Position numbers and translations under genes: made by a program
In this document: in pieces, positions 7,160-14,691 of the stretch
How the letters are laid out: the number at the start of each line of letters is the position of its first letter
Numbering within the stretch: position 1 is the first letter of the stretch
From: an uncultured Verrucomicrobiota bacterium
Lineage (GTDB): Bacteria; Verrucomicrobiota; Verrucomicrobiia; Opitutales; Intestinicryptomonadaceae
Reading direction: 5' to 3'
DNA: 39,196 nucleotides
NCBI GenBank assembly: GCA_949287395.1
Contig: CASEFZ010000109.1
Location: 1-39,196 of the forward strand
Notes under the pieces: generated by a model
Seen by the model: the letters and a program-made list of their open reading frames with translations, nothing else
What the model was told of the DNA's origin: nothing
The model's database searches: none

Positions 7160-8920
7160 CTACTCCGCAAAAGCTATATCCGGATCTATTGAAATTGTAA
7201 TGCGGTACTGCACTCCCGGACGCATCACCATTGCATGGTCTCTCGAATATACCTGCAAATAGTGGATCTTTCCCCAATATGTGCGGTACGCCGGGTCATT
7301 TGAAACAACTTCCGTATCGGCCCAATTACCTTGGAAATCGTCCTTTTCTATGCCTATGCCCTGGCCGTTTTCGCCTATTGCGAGAGTCATCGGAGCCCTG
7401 AACTCCGAGTGGGGCGCCCCAACCGGAACAACTATGCGCATCTTGTCCAAAGTCACCTGGGAGTTGACAGTGTAGATGAAATCGCCCACCATCTTGTTTG
7501 CGCTGAAGGTCCAAGACACCTTGCATGAGCCTATGCCTTTCAGGATCTCGCCGTTGCAATCAATCAGATCCGGCTGCTCATAGCGAAAGAAATACGAATT
7601 GCGCAACCCCAAGCCCGTGGTGCAGCGCTTGCCGTAAAACGACGCCGTCGTTGCGCGCCCGCCGAAAGTCAGCTCCGGAACAATCACAGGCACATATTTA
7701 TCTGCCGGCCAATCCAGAACCCCCGGCATGTGGGGGAAGGCAAGAGACGACGAATCATTCGACACTCCGGGGGCAACAAGCGGAAGATGAACATGAAGGC
7801 CGGTTTCGCCGTTCATATATATGAACAACCCCTGCTCTTTCCTATTGGACCTGTCAAAGGAAACATATTTGCCGTAAGACCTAATCTGCGCAGGCTTGGG
7901 CTGGAGCATCGGGCGCCCTACCGTCTTGGCCAGGCGCGCCCATTGGCACAAATAGCGCGCTGCGTCAAAATTGGCCATGCGGGTGGTGCAAGAATCGCTC
8001 GAGGTGCGCTCGGCGTCGCGTATGACCAAATACCCGTTTTCCTGGTCGAGGTACGTCATAAAGAAAAACTGGAACAGGCGCCTCAATATGTCCATGTAAT
8101 CGGGCATTTTGTCTTCGGAAATCCAGTTGTCGCGCATCGCCTGGAGAATCATGGATATGCAGTGCATCTGGCCGTATGCGCCTATGTTGCGCCCGTAGGC
8201 CCAGCCGAGGCCGTCCGATCTGACTATGTCGGGAAGCATGCGCAGATACTTTTCTGCAAAGGTTCTCAAGCTGGGAATCTTTCTGTCGCGCAAATGCATG
8301 TTCGCGTGAAGCTGCAGCGACTGCCTTATAAACACAAAGCTCACAATTCCGTAAATATCAAATACCCCGTCCAGAGACTTCTCAGGCTTGTCGTCGAAAT
8401 ACTGCCCCGTGGAGGTCTGCTGTATGCGCTCGAGAAATTTGTCCACAAGCTTTCCAGTTTCGTCCTTCTTGCTTAGCCCCATGCTGAAGCGCGCAACGGC
8501 CTTGGCTATGTTGAAAATTTGGAAGTGGTCAACATAGTCGGTGCGCGAGAGCAGGCGCTTGTCGAGATTCTTCTGGGTTTCCTCGTCAAGCTTTTCCCAA
8601 ACGCAGTTGCGCTCTTTTGAAGGGCCGAATGAAAGCAGGCCCAAGGACGAATACGCCAAACCGTCCTCCGTGTATTCGCTTATATTAGTTTGCGCCTTTA
8701 TGCAACGCGCGCAAAGATCCACTATATTGTGGCCGTCTATATCCGTCTTGCCCGTGGCGCGGTAATATTCGCCCAACGCCATCGCGGCGTGCCCGGGTTC
8801 GCAATCGAGGCGCGCTTCGTTTTCCACCGGCGTTATAAAGCCGTTCTCATCAATCGCCCCAATGTTCTTGCCCAATATAGATTGGGCCATATCCATGCAT
8901 TGCTCCGAAAAATTCAGCAT
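7160..8920 (-). CDS. Protein of unknown function, possible alpha/alpha-toroid plus beta-sandwich
   Basis: A 586-residue protein that I do not recognise. It has no signal peptide or membrane segment, so it is probably cytoplasmic. The first 340 or so residues look helical with repeated aromatic and Gly motifs (GHAAMALGEYYRATGK, then GLGWAYGRNIGAYGQMHCIS), as in (alpha/alpha) toroid carbohydrate enzymes. The remaining part looks beta-rich (GLFIYMNGETGLHVHLPLV, RIVVPVGAPHSEFRAP). That layout resembles polysaccharide lyases, heparinase-like proteins and DUF2264 proteins, but I see no catalytic motif that assigns it. The ATG at 8920 has no Shine-Dalgarno and is preceded by an A/T-rich stretch. It lies 68 bp after tlyA in the same direction and could share its transcript. 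Confidence 0.7.
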   Translation of the reverse strand: MLNFSEQCMDMAQSILGKNIGAIDENGFITPVENEARLDCEPGHAAMALGEYYRATGKTDIDGHNIVDLCARCIKAQTNISEYTEDGLAYSSLGLLSFGPSKERNCVWEKLDEETQKNLDKRLLSRTDYVDHFQIFNIAKAVARFSMGLSKKDETGKLVDKFLERIQQTSTGQYFDDKPEKSLDGVFDIYGIVSFVFIRQSLQLHANMHLRDRKIPSLRTFAEKYLRMLPDIVRSDGLGWAYGRNIGAYGQMHCISMILQAMRDNWISEDKMPDYMDILRRLFQFFFMTYLDQENGYLVIRDAERTSSDSCTTRMANFDAARYLCQWARLAKTVGRPMLQPKPAQIRSYGKYVSFDRSNRKEQGLFIYMNGETGLHVHLPLVAPGVSNDSSSLAFPHMPGVLDWPADKYVPVIVPELTFGGRATTASFYGKRCTTGLGLRNSYFFRYEQPDLIDCNGEILKGIGSCKVSWTFSANKMVGDFIYTVNSQVTLDKMRIVVPVGAPHSEFRAPMTLAIGENGQGIGIEKDDFQGNWADTEVVSNDPAYRTYWGKIHYLQVYSRDHAMVMRPGVQYRITISIDPDIAFAE

Positions 8921-8988
8921 TATTATTTAAACAGTTAGATTGCCCGATACAACCACGGCCGAGCCTTTTGTCAACATATAAAACTTTC

Positions 8989-9762
8989 TCAAAGCGCATT
9001 AATGCGCGCATTGGAAGTGCGGTTCCTGTAGCCGATAAGAAATTCTACATTTCCGTCGCCCCCTGCAATGGGAGAATCCATGGAACCGATTTTTTCGGCC
9101 GAGGGATAGTTTTGCGCAAAAAAATCCTCAATTTTGCGGAGCGCCCGCATTCTCAATTCGCCATCCTTGAGCACCCCGCCGCACTTTTTGATTACGCAGG
9201 CAGAAGACTCAAACTGAGGCTTTACCAAGCACACAATGGCCGCCCCTTCGCCCAACAGCGGCATCAGGCTTGGAATCGCCTTTGACAAGGATATAAAAGA
9301 CAAATCCGCGCATATGAAGTCGAATTTTTTTCCGCCGAAAATGGAAAGATTCAAAGAGCGCACATCGGTTTTTTCCATATTTCTGACTCTTTTATCCGAC
9401 AATAATTTTTCAGCCAGCTGCCCCGACCCCACATCTACACAGGCACACCATGCCGCCCCGCGCGAAAGCAGGCAATCCGTAAAGCCGCCAGTTGACGCAC
9501 CGGCGTCTAAGGCATTTGCCCCGGAAACATCTATGCAAAACTTCTCCAAAAAAGCCTCAAGTTTCAACCCCGCGCGCGACACATACCGCAAAGCTTGCGA
9601 GCCGGCGGCCACAACCGGCACGGCGTCGTCAGGAAGGGCGCGCGATGGCTTGTCAACCACTTTGGACAAATAGGACACCTTCCCCTCCTCTATCCGCGCG
9701 CGCGCTTTGGAACGGCTCGGGGCAAGGCCTCTCAAAACCAAAATTTCGTCTGCGCGCATCAT
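8989..9762 (-). CDS. tlyA: TlyA-family rRNA methyltransferase
   Basis: Predicted 2'-O-methyltransferase of 16S/23S rRNA cytidines (TlyA/hemolysin A family). The 257 residues have an N-terminal S4 RNA-binding domain (about 2-62, RADEILVLRGLAPSRSKARARI) and a FtsJ/RrmJ-like SAM domain with SRAGLKLEAFLE, ALDAGASTGGFTDCLL (SAM-binding), DFICADLSFISL and CLVKPQFE, which supply the K-D-K type catalytic residues. Two adjacent ATGs (9762, 9759) are possible. The first overlaps the upstream gene as ATGA, suggesting translational coupling. The frame is open further upstream, but the added sequence (Cys/Arg/Gly-rich) has no family match and lies over another gene. Confidence 0.9.
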   Translation of the reverse strand: MMRADEILVLRGLAPSRSKARARIEEGKVSYLSKVVDKPSRALPDDAVPVVAAGSQALRYVSRAGLKLEAFLEKFCIDVSGANALDAGASTGGFTDCLLSRGAAWCACVDVGSGQLAEKLLSDKRVRNMEKTDVRSLNLSIFGGKKFDFICADLSFISLSKAIPSLMPLLGEGAAIVCLVKPQFESSACVIKKCGGVLKDGELRMRALRKIEDFFAQNYPSAEKIGSMDSPIAGGDGNVEFLIGYRNRTSNARINAL

Positions 9763-10235
9763 TTTTCCGGGCCCGCCGCCGCCCGCGCACCCGTTTCCGG
9801 GGCCTGGTTTGCTTTCTTTGCACCCTCTGTTCCGCCAAGCTGCCGAAGTAAAACTCTTCCGCTGTTTTCCGCGGAGGCGCGCGCGCCTTTTGGCGTAAAA
9901 ACAACCTCTAAGGAACTTCCGCCGGGAGCCTCCGAACGCGCAGAATTTTTTGCGGCCTGCGCAACTTCCGAAACAATCGTAAAAGCCAATGCCGCAGTTG
10001 CAAATATGAAAGCCGCAGCCATTGCGTACCCCATCATATTTCCGCAAAACGAAGACCCAGAAAATTTGTTTTTTGCCAAAACTTTGTCCCTGGCAAAAAC
10101 TTTCCCAGGCTTTCCGCCATGGTCGGCGGAAAAACCGCGCGTCAAGACGGGGTCTTTCCCCGAACGCGAATTCCCCGTTTTCAAACCAAAAGCCGCCATG
10201 CTTGCGTTAATTGCACACGGGTCCGCCTTAAGCAA
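9759..10235 (-). CDS. Small single-span membrane protein of unknown function
   Basis: A 158-residue frame whose TGA overlaps the tlyA start as ATGA, which supports it being real and coupled to tlyA. One strong membrane segment lies at about residues 66-88 (CGNMMGYAMAAAFIFATAALAF). The N-terminal 65 residues are basic and polar, and the C-terminal 70 are rich in Ala, Gly, Ser and Lys, so it resembles a small membrane-anchored, possibly low-complexity protein. I recognise no family. The true start could be internal, for example at the Met-Met before the membrane segment. It is divergent from the first sialate esterase gene, with 123 bp between the starts. Confidence 0.5.
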   Translation of the reverse strand: MLKADPCAINASMAAFGLKTGNSRSGKDPVLTRGFSADHGGKPGKVFARDKVLAKNKFSGSSFCGNMMGYAMAAAFIFATAALAFTIVSEVAQAAKNSARSEAPGGSSLEVVFTPKGARASAENSGRVLLRQLGGTEGAKKANQAPETGARAAAGPEK

Positions 10236-10358
10236 GCATATTAAGCGGCAAACGCAAAAAATGTTTTGACTCCACGGATAAGTAAAAATACATTCCCCAA
10301 ACGCGCGCGAACGCTGTTTTTGGGCGGCCGCATCAAACGTACGGGGAGAATTTTATTG

Positions 10359-11855
10359 ATGTTGTCTTATAGAAAAATTGCATACTGCCTCTTTTTGGGG
10401 CTGGTTGTGCCGCAAGTGTGGGCGAAAGTTGAAATGCCGGCAATCTTCGGCGACAATATGGTTTTGCAGCGACAAAAGCCGATAAATGTATGGGGCAAAG
10501 CCGCGCCTTTGGCGAGCGTGGACGTCGAGTTTGCCGGGCGGAAGGCCTCGGCAAAAGCGGATGCAAAAGGACGCTGGTCGGCCACGCTGCTCCCCCTTGA
10601 AGCAAGCTCTTCGGCTAAGGATTTTGTAGTGCGCGAAAACGGAAAGTCGGCGCTTAGGTTTTCAAATGTACTGGTGGGGGAGGTCTGGATTTTAGGCGGG
10701 CAGCAAAACATGTCGGCGCCCATAGCCGACGCCTTTAAAAACAAGGCCGAGGCATCTTCCGGCAATCCATTGGCAAGGCACATAAAACTTTCCGGAGCGT
10801 CCGCCTTGCCATCAAGCGCGGTGAAAGCGTCAAACGCTTGGGCTGCACTCAATGCGGAATCGGCCAAGTGGATAAGCACCGTGGGTGCGGCCTTTGGAAA
10901 CGAACTTTCCGCAAAACTCAAAGTTCCGGTGGGTCTTATAGACGTCTCAGAAAGCGAAAGTTTTATGCGCGCGTGGATTGCCGAAAGCGATTTTAAATCC
11001 GACAAATACCTTCAGCGCGTTCTCGCTGAATGGAAGCGCGATATGGAAAACTACGATTTCAAAAAGGCCGAAGCCAACTACGCAAAAGTTTCCAAAAGCG
11101 AAAAGCATGCGCCGGGCGCACCGTCCCCTGAAACGTGCTGGCCGGACGGAAAGACTCCCGCGCGCCTTTACAACGGCCGCATAGCGCCAATAGGGCCGCT
11201 GTTCGCGCGCGGAATTCTATGGTACCAAGGCGAGTCCGACGCCTCGGAAAGCGAAAGTTCCCAAAATTTTGAGGGGCAGTTCAAGGTGATGACGGAGTCT
11301 TGGCAGAAAGCCATGAAAGACGACTCTCTGTTTTTTTTATGTGTCCAGTTGCCGAGCATGGATTCAAAAAGCGACTTAAGCGACATAAGGTGGAGACAAT
11401 ATCTATCCGCCGAAAGCCTGCCCTATGTATCCATTGTAAACTCGATAGATCTCGGCGCGGCATCCGGGCCGTCGGCGAAAGATAGGCTGGAGATAGGCCA
11501 GCGACTCTCAAGCGCGGCTCTTTCAAAAGTTTACGGCTGGAAAGCCGAAAGGGGAGCCCTCTTTCCCAGGACTTCCCACGTGGTCTACAAAGACGATTGC
11601 GCCGATGTGCACTTTAAGCTCTTTGGCAAAAAGCTTAACGGGCGCGGAACTCCGCGCGGTTTTGAAGTTAAATCCGGCGCCGAGTGGATTCCCGCAAAGG
11701 CGGAACTTCGCGGAAATATTGTGGTGCTGCGCGCGGCGGTTCCAGGGAAAAAAATTGACGGGGTAAGATACCTTTGGAAAAATTCGGCAGCCGCGGACGC
11801 CTGGCTTTTCAACGAAGACGGACTGCCTGCTTTCCCGTTTGCAAACCTGAAATAA
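10359..11855 (+). CDS. Sialate O-acetylesterase-family protein lacking catalytic Ser and His
   Basis: Exported 498-residue protein of the SASA/SGNH esterase family (sialate O-acetylesterase type). The signal peptide is MLSYRKIAYCLFLGLVVPQVWA. The N-terminal jelly-roll motif GDNMVLQRQKPINVWGKA and the later GILWYQGESDASE match the family. The nucleophile motif GQSNM, intact in the next gene, here reads GQQNM, so Ser is replaced by Gln116 (CAA codon near 10707). The DxxHP motif of the next protein aligns with ASGPSAKD and has no histidine. The protein is therefore probably catalytically dead, perhaps carbohydrate-binding. The start at 10359 is set by GGGGAGA 9 bases upstream and by the signal peptide; an upstream in-frame ATG at 10266 is less likely. 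The next gene starts 27 bp downstream and the two look co-transcribed. Confidence 0.85.
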   Translation: MLSYRKIAYCLFLGLVVPQVWAKVEMPAIFGDNMVLQRQKPINVWGKAAPLASVDVEFAGRKASAKADAKGRWSATLLPLEASSSAKDFVVRENGKSALRFSNVLVGEVWILGGQQNMSAPIADAFKNKAEASSGNPLARHIKLSGASALPSSAVKASNAWAALNAESAKWISTVGAAFGNELSAKLKVPVGLIDVSESESFMRAWIAESDFKSDKYLQRVLAEWKRDMENYDFKKAEANYAKVSKSEKHAPGAPSPETCWPDGKTPARLYNGRIAPIGPLFARGILWYQGESDASESESSQNFEGQFKVMTESWQKAMKDDSLFFLCVQLPSMDSKSDLSDIRWRQYLSAESLPYVSIVNSIDLGAASGPSAKDRLEIGQRLSSAALSKVYGWKAERGALFPRTSHVVYKDDCADVHFKLFGKKLNGRGTPRGFEVKSGAEWIPAKAELRGNIVVLRAAVPGKKIDGVRYLWKNSAAADAWLFNEDGLPAFPFANLK

Positions 11856-11882
11856 TTTACGCAAATACACATATCAAATACG

Positions 11883-13460
11883 ATGAAAATAAAACATAAA
11901 ATAATAATCGCAACATTGGCGGCGCTGTTGCCGCCCTGCCTTAACGCGGAAATCTGGATGCCGTCGTTTTTCAATACGAACATGGTTTTACAGCGCGAAA
12001 AGCCCGTCAAGATTTGGGGAACTTCGGGTGCAAAATCAAAAATAGAGGTGACCTTCAACGGTCAGAAGAAATCGGCTACGGCGGACTCCGACGGGAATTG
12101 GGTTGTTTTTCTCGATCCAATGGGGGCCGTTTCAACCCCTCAAACCATGCGCGTCTTGGAAAACGGCAAAGAGTCAGACCCAAAATGCGACGTGCGTTTC
12201 AACAATGTCCTCGTGGGCGAGGTTTGGCTGCTGAGCGGCCAGAGCAACATGGAGTGGAGCGTAGCAAACACCACGGATTTTGCGAACGTCAAGGCGCGCG
12301 CAAATTATCCGCTGATGCGCGAGATGAAAGTGGTCGGCTACACAACCAATCCTCAAAAGAACATAGAGAGCGCATCAAAAACCATTCTTGCCGACAAGTC
12401 GACAACCCCCTGGAGGGTGACTTCTCCCCAGAACGTGGGCGCCTACAGCGGTGTTGGGTTCTATTTTGCGGAACTTCTAATGAAAGAATTGAAGGTGCCG
12501 GTTGGAATAATAAACACTTCCCTTGGCGGAAGTAGCATACGCGCATGGATAGCTGAAGACCAAATGGAATCGGTTCCGTTCCTGAAGAAAGACCTTGAGA
12601 AGTTCAAAGTTTCCATGAAATCATACGACTACGACAAGGCTGTGGAAAAATACGAGTCAGACCTTAAAAAATACCAAGAGCAAAAGGCAGCAGGCAAAAA
12701 CCCCCGCCATCCGCGCAAGCCCAGCCCGATAACGAACAGAACGGCGCAAAGCACGCCCTCGTGCCTCTACAACGCGCGCATAGCGCCGCTGGCAGGATAC
12801 ACAATCAGGGGCATACTTTGGTACCAGGGCGAGTCGGACAGCGGTGGCGAAAGCCTGAGCTCGTTTGAAGACCAGATGAAGGTTATGATATCCCATTGGA
12901 GGAAGATTTGGAACGATGACTCCCTGGGCTTCTACCAAGTTATGTTGACCTCTTTTCAGCCTGGCACCTCTTGGCCGGCAACGCGCCTTGCGCAGTGCAA
13001 TGTGGCGCGCAACGTGCCGAATTGCCACATAGTAAACATTCTCGACATAGGCGAGAGCAAAGATATTCACCCGCGCAACAAGACCGACGTTGGCAAGCGC
13101 CTATGGCTGTCCGCGCAGCGCAACACATACGGCAATTCTAAAATAAACGACAACGAAGTTGCGCTGGACAACGTCAAGTTCGACGGAGACTGCGCCGTGC
13201 TGTCGCTCTCTGAAAAAAATGCAGGCCGCAAGCTCGTATGCAAAGGGGAACCGCGCGGTTTTGAAGTTAAAGTTGGCGGAAAGTGGAAAAAGGCGCCCTT
13301 TGCTGAAATCGACGCAGGCAAGGTTGTAATACACACCGACGACAATTCAAAGATAGAGGGCGTGCGCTACTTGTGGAACGCGTGGGTTGGAGACGATGTC
13401 TGCCTATGGCTGGAGGACGATATGCCGCTATTCCCCATCATGGTGGAAAAGAACAATTAG
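11883..13460 (+). CDS. Sialate O-acetylesterase (SASA domain), secreted
   Basis: Predicted to remove O-acetyl groups from sialic acid or other acetylated glycans, exposing them to glycosidases; acts in the periplasm or outside. The 525-residue protein has a signal peptide (MKIKHKIIIATLAALLPPCLNA), the N-terminal beta domain with NTNMVLQREKPVKIWG, the nucleophile motif GEVWLLSGQSNMEW (Ser121), GGSSIRAWIAED, GILWYQGESD (block with Glu317) and SKDIHPRNKTDVGKRL (Asp394, His396). All catalytic residues are present, unlike its upstream paralog, with which it aligns over nearly its full length. SASA proteins also act on acetylxylan-type glycans, so the substrate is not certain. A strong terminator follows 70 bp downstream. 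Confidence 0.9.
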   Translation: MKIKHKIIIATLAALLPPCLNAEIWMPSFFNTNMVLQREKPVKIWGTSGAKSKIEVTFNGQKKSATADSDGNWVVFLDPMGAVSTPQTMRVLENGKESDPKCDVRFNNVLVGEVWLLSGQSNMEWSVANTTDFANVKARANYPLMREMKVVGYTTNPQKNIESASKTILADKSTTPWRVTSPQNVGAYSGVGFYFAELLMKELKVPVGIINTSLGGSSIRAWIAEDQMESVPFLKKDLEKFKVSMKSYDYDKAVEKYESDLKKYQEQKAAGKNPRHPRKPSPITNRTAQSTPSCLYNARIAPLAGYTIRGILWYQGESDSGGESLSSFEDQMKVMISHWRKIWNDDSLGFYQVMLTSFQPGTSWPATRLAQCNVARNVPNCHIVNILDIGESKDIHPRNKTDVGKRLWLSAQRNTYGNSKINDNEVALDNVKFDGDCAVLSLSEKNAGRKLVCKGEPRGFEVKVGGKWKKAPFAEIDAGKVVIHTDDNSKIEGVRYLWNAWVGDDVCLWLEDDMPLFPIMVEKNN

Positions 13461-13528
13461 ATTTAAAAGCAGGCTTTTGCGGCCGGGATAGATTCCCGGG
13501 CATGAAGGTTCATCTGTAAAAAACTAAA

Positions 13529-13560
13529 AGTCTTCCGCAATATCTGCGGAAGACTTTTTT
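13529..13560. terminator. Strong intrinsic terminator, bidirectional
   Basis: A perfect 11-bp stem, AGTCTTCCGCA (13529-13539) with TGCGGAAGACT (13545-13555), has a 5-base loop, a T-run on the right and an A-run on the left. It lies between convergent genes and can end both the esterase pair (+) and the cobalamin operon (-). Confidence 0.93.
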
Positions 13561-13657
13561 TAAAGGTTGAAAACTATCTATTAAACAGGCTTTACGAATG
13601 TTTTTTCTTAAAGCTTAAAAGATCCTTTTCATTTGGAGAACAAATGGAAAGCACTTT

Positions 13658-14677
13658 TTAACGCTTTCTAAAGCGGCGATGGACGCAGAACAAAAGCGCC
13701 GCGACAGCCGCCACAAACGCGCTCGACGAAGCCTCCGGAACCACGGCGTCGCCGGCATTTATAATCCCCACCCCCGACAGGTCGAAACCGGAAGTGCCCT
13801 GCGTCGGATAGGCGTCGTATATGGGGCGCCCCATGCTGTCGAGGCACGAGCCGTCGCCAACAACATCCACTATGCGCACATAGCTTACTGCGTCTAAATC
13901 CAAATACTCAAAATCTTCCAGCAAAGACTTCATGTATTCGGCCGAAAATGTGCTTGATGCGGAAACCTCCCCGGTCTCAGGATTGTAATGGGAAAGCGCG
14001 TATTCGTAGGCGTCGGAAAGTTCGCTTAAATCGTATCCGCAACCGAAGCCTATGCGGTATTTAGAGCCAAGGTTGTAGGCTTTCGTGGGGTCGTTGTTGC
14101 CGTCGTCTATGTCCGACCCGACGGGGGATGCGCCGGTGTAAAAATTTGGGAAGCGCACAAAATGTTCGCCGTCGGAGGAGACCTCGACGTACGCAAACTC
14201 CAAAAATGTGTCGTTTAAAGAATTTTCAAAAATGGCGAAGTCGTATCCTTCACCGTCGGTTATATAATAGTCGAAGCCCAACGTTATATCGCCGCCCTCG
14301 CCAAGAACCACCACATCTGCGGTGTCGCTTGCGGTGGCCTGTCCGAGCGCCTTGGATGTATCGGTCCACCAGCTCGCGCCGTGATCCGTCCCTGAGCCGG
14401 TTATCCCCGAACCGGGATTGTATGAGACGCATTTGCTTGCCCATGCCGCAAACGTGTATTTTTGAACATACCCTCCGTCTTGCCAAACTTTCCCGTTTAC
14501 GGCAATGCCCGCAGAGGTGTCGCTGCCCACGCTTCCCGCAAACGAAACCGCATAGCCTATACCGTATGAATCCAAGACATAGTGCTCATTTTTCGGCAAA
14601 AACGGATCAAGCACCGACGAAATAGCCGCCCGCGCAAACAACGCGCCAAACGCGCACACCACAAACATTTTCTTCAT
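13658..14677 (-). CDS. PEP-CTERM exported protein of the cobalamin operon
   Basis: A 339-residue surface or periplasmic protein. It has an N-terminal signal peptide (MKKMFVVCAFGALFARA) and a C-terminal sorting tail at 312-339: VVPEA, a hydrophobic segment AAVAALLFCV, then HRRFRKR. This is a PEP-CTERM signal recognised by exosortase-type systems. The body is acidic and beta-rich, with GGDITLGFDYYITDGEGYDFAIFENS and YVEVSSDGEHFVRFP, a pattern I associate with exported proteins of the same type, but no function is assigned. It lies 14 bp downstream of the BtuB-like receptor and shares the riboswitch-led transcript. Inference: an accessory in capturing cobalamin or a related corrinoid at the cell surface. 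Confidence 0.82.
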   Translation of the reverse strand: MKKMFVVCAFGALFARAAISSVLDPFLPKNEHYVLDSYGIGYAVSFAGSVGSDTSAGIAVNGKVWQDGGYVQKYTFAAWASKCVSYNPGSGITGSGTDHGASWWTDTSKALGQATASDTADVVVLGEGGDITLGFDYYITDGEGYDFAIFENSLNDTFLEFAYVEVSSDGEHFVRFPNFYTGASPVGSDIDDGNNDPTKAYNLGSKYRIGFGCGYDLSELSDAYEYALSHYNPETGEVSASSTFSAEYMKSLLEDFEYLDLDAVSYVRIVDVVGDGSCLDSMGRPIYDAYPTQGTSGFDLSGVGIINAGDAVVPEASSSAFVAAVAALLFCVHRRFRKR

Positions 14678-14691
14678 GCTCTACCTCTTTT

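Noticed and set aside
7730-8476. 248-codon plus-strand frame
   Set aside because: Antisense shadow of the 7160-8920 gene; no ribosome site and no protein-like motifs.
9763-10047. Upstream extension of tlyA
   Set aside because: Cys/Arg/Gly-rich sequence with no S4-domain match, lying over the small membrane protein frame.
10359-13460. The two sialate esterase genes as one gene split by a frameshift
   Set aside because: Each has its own signal peptide, full-length domain and stop codon; they are tandem paralogs.
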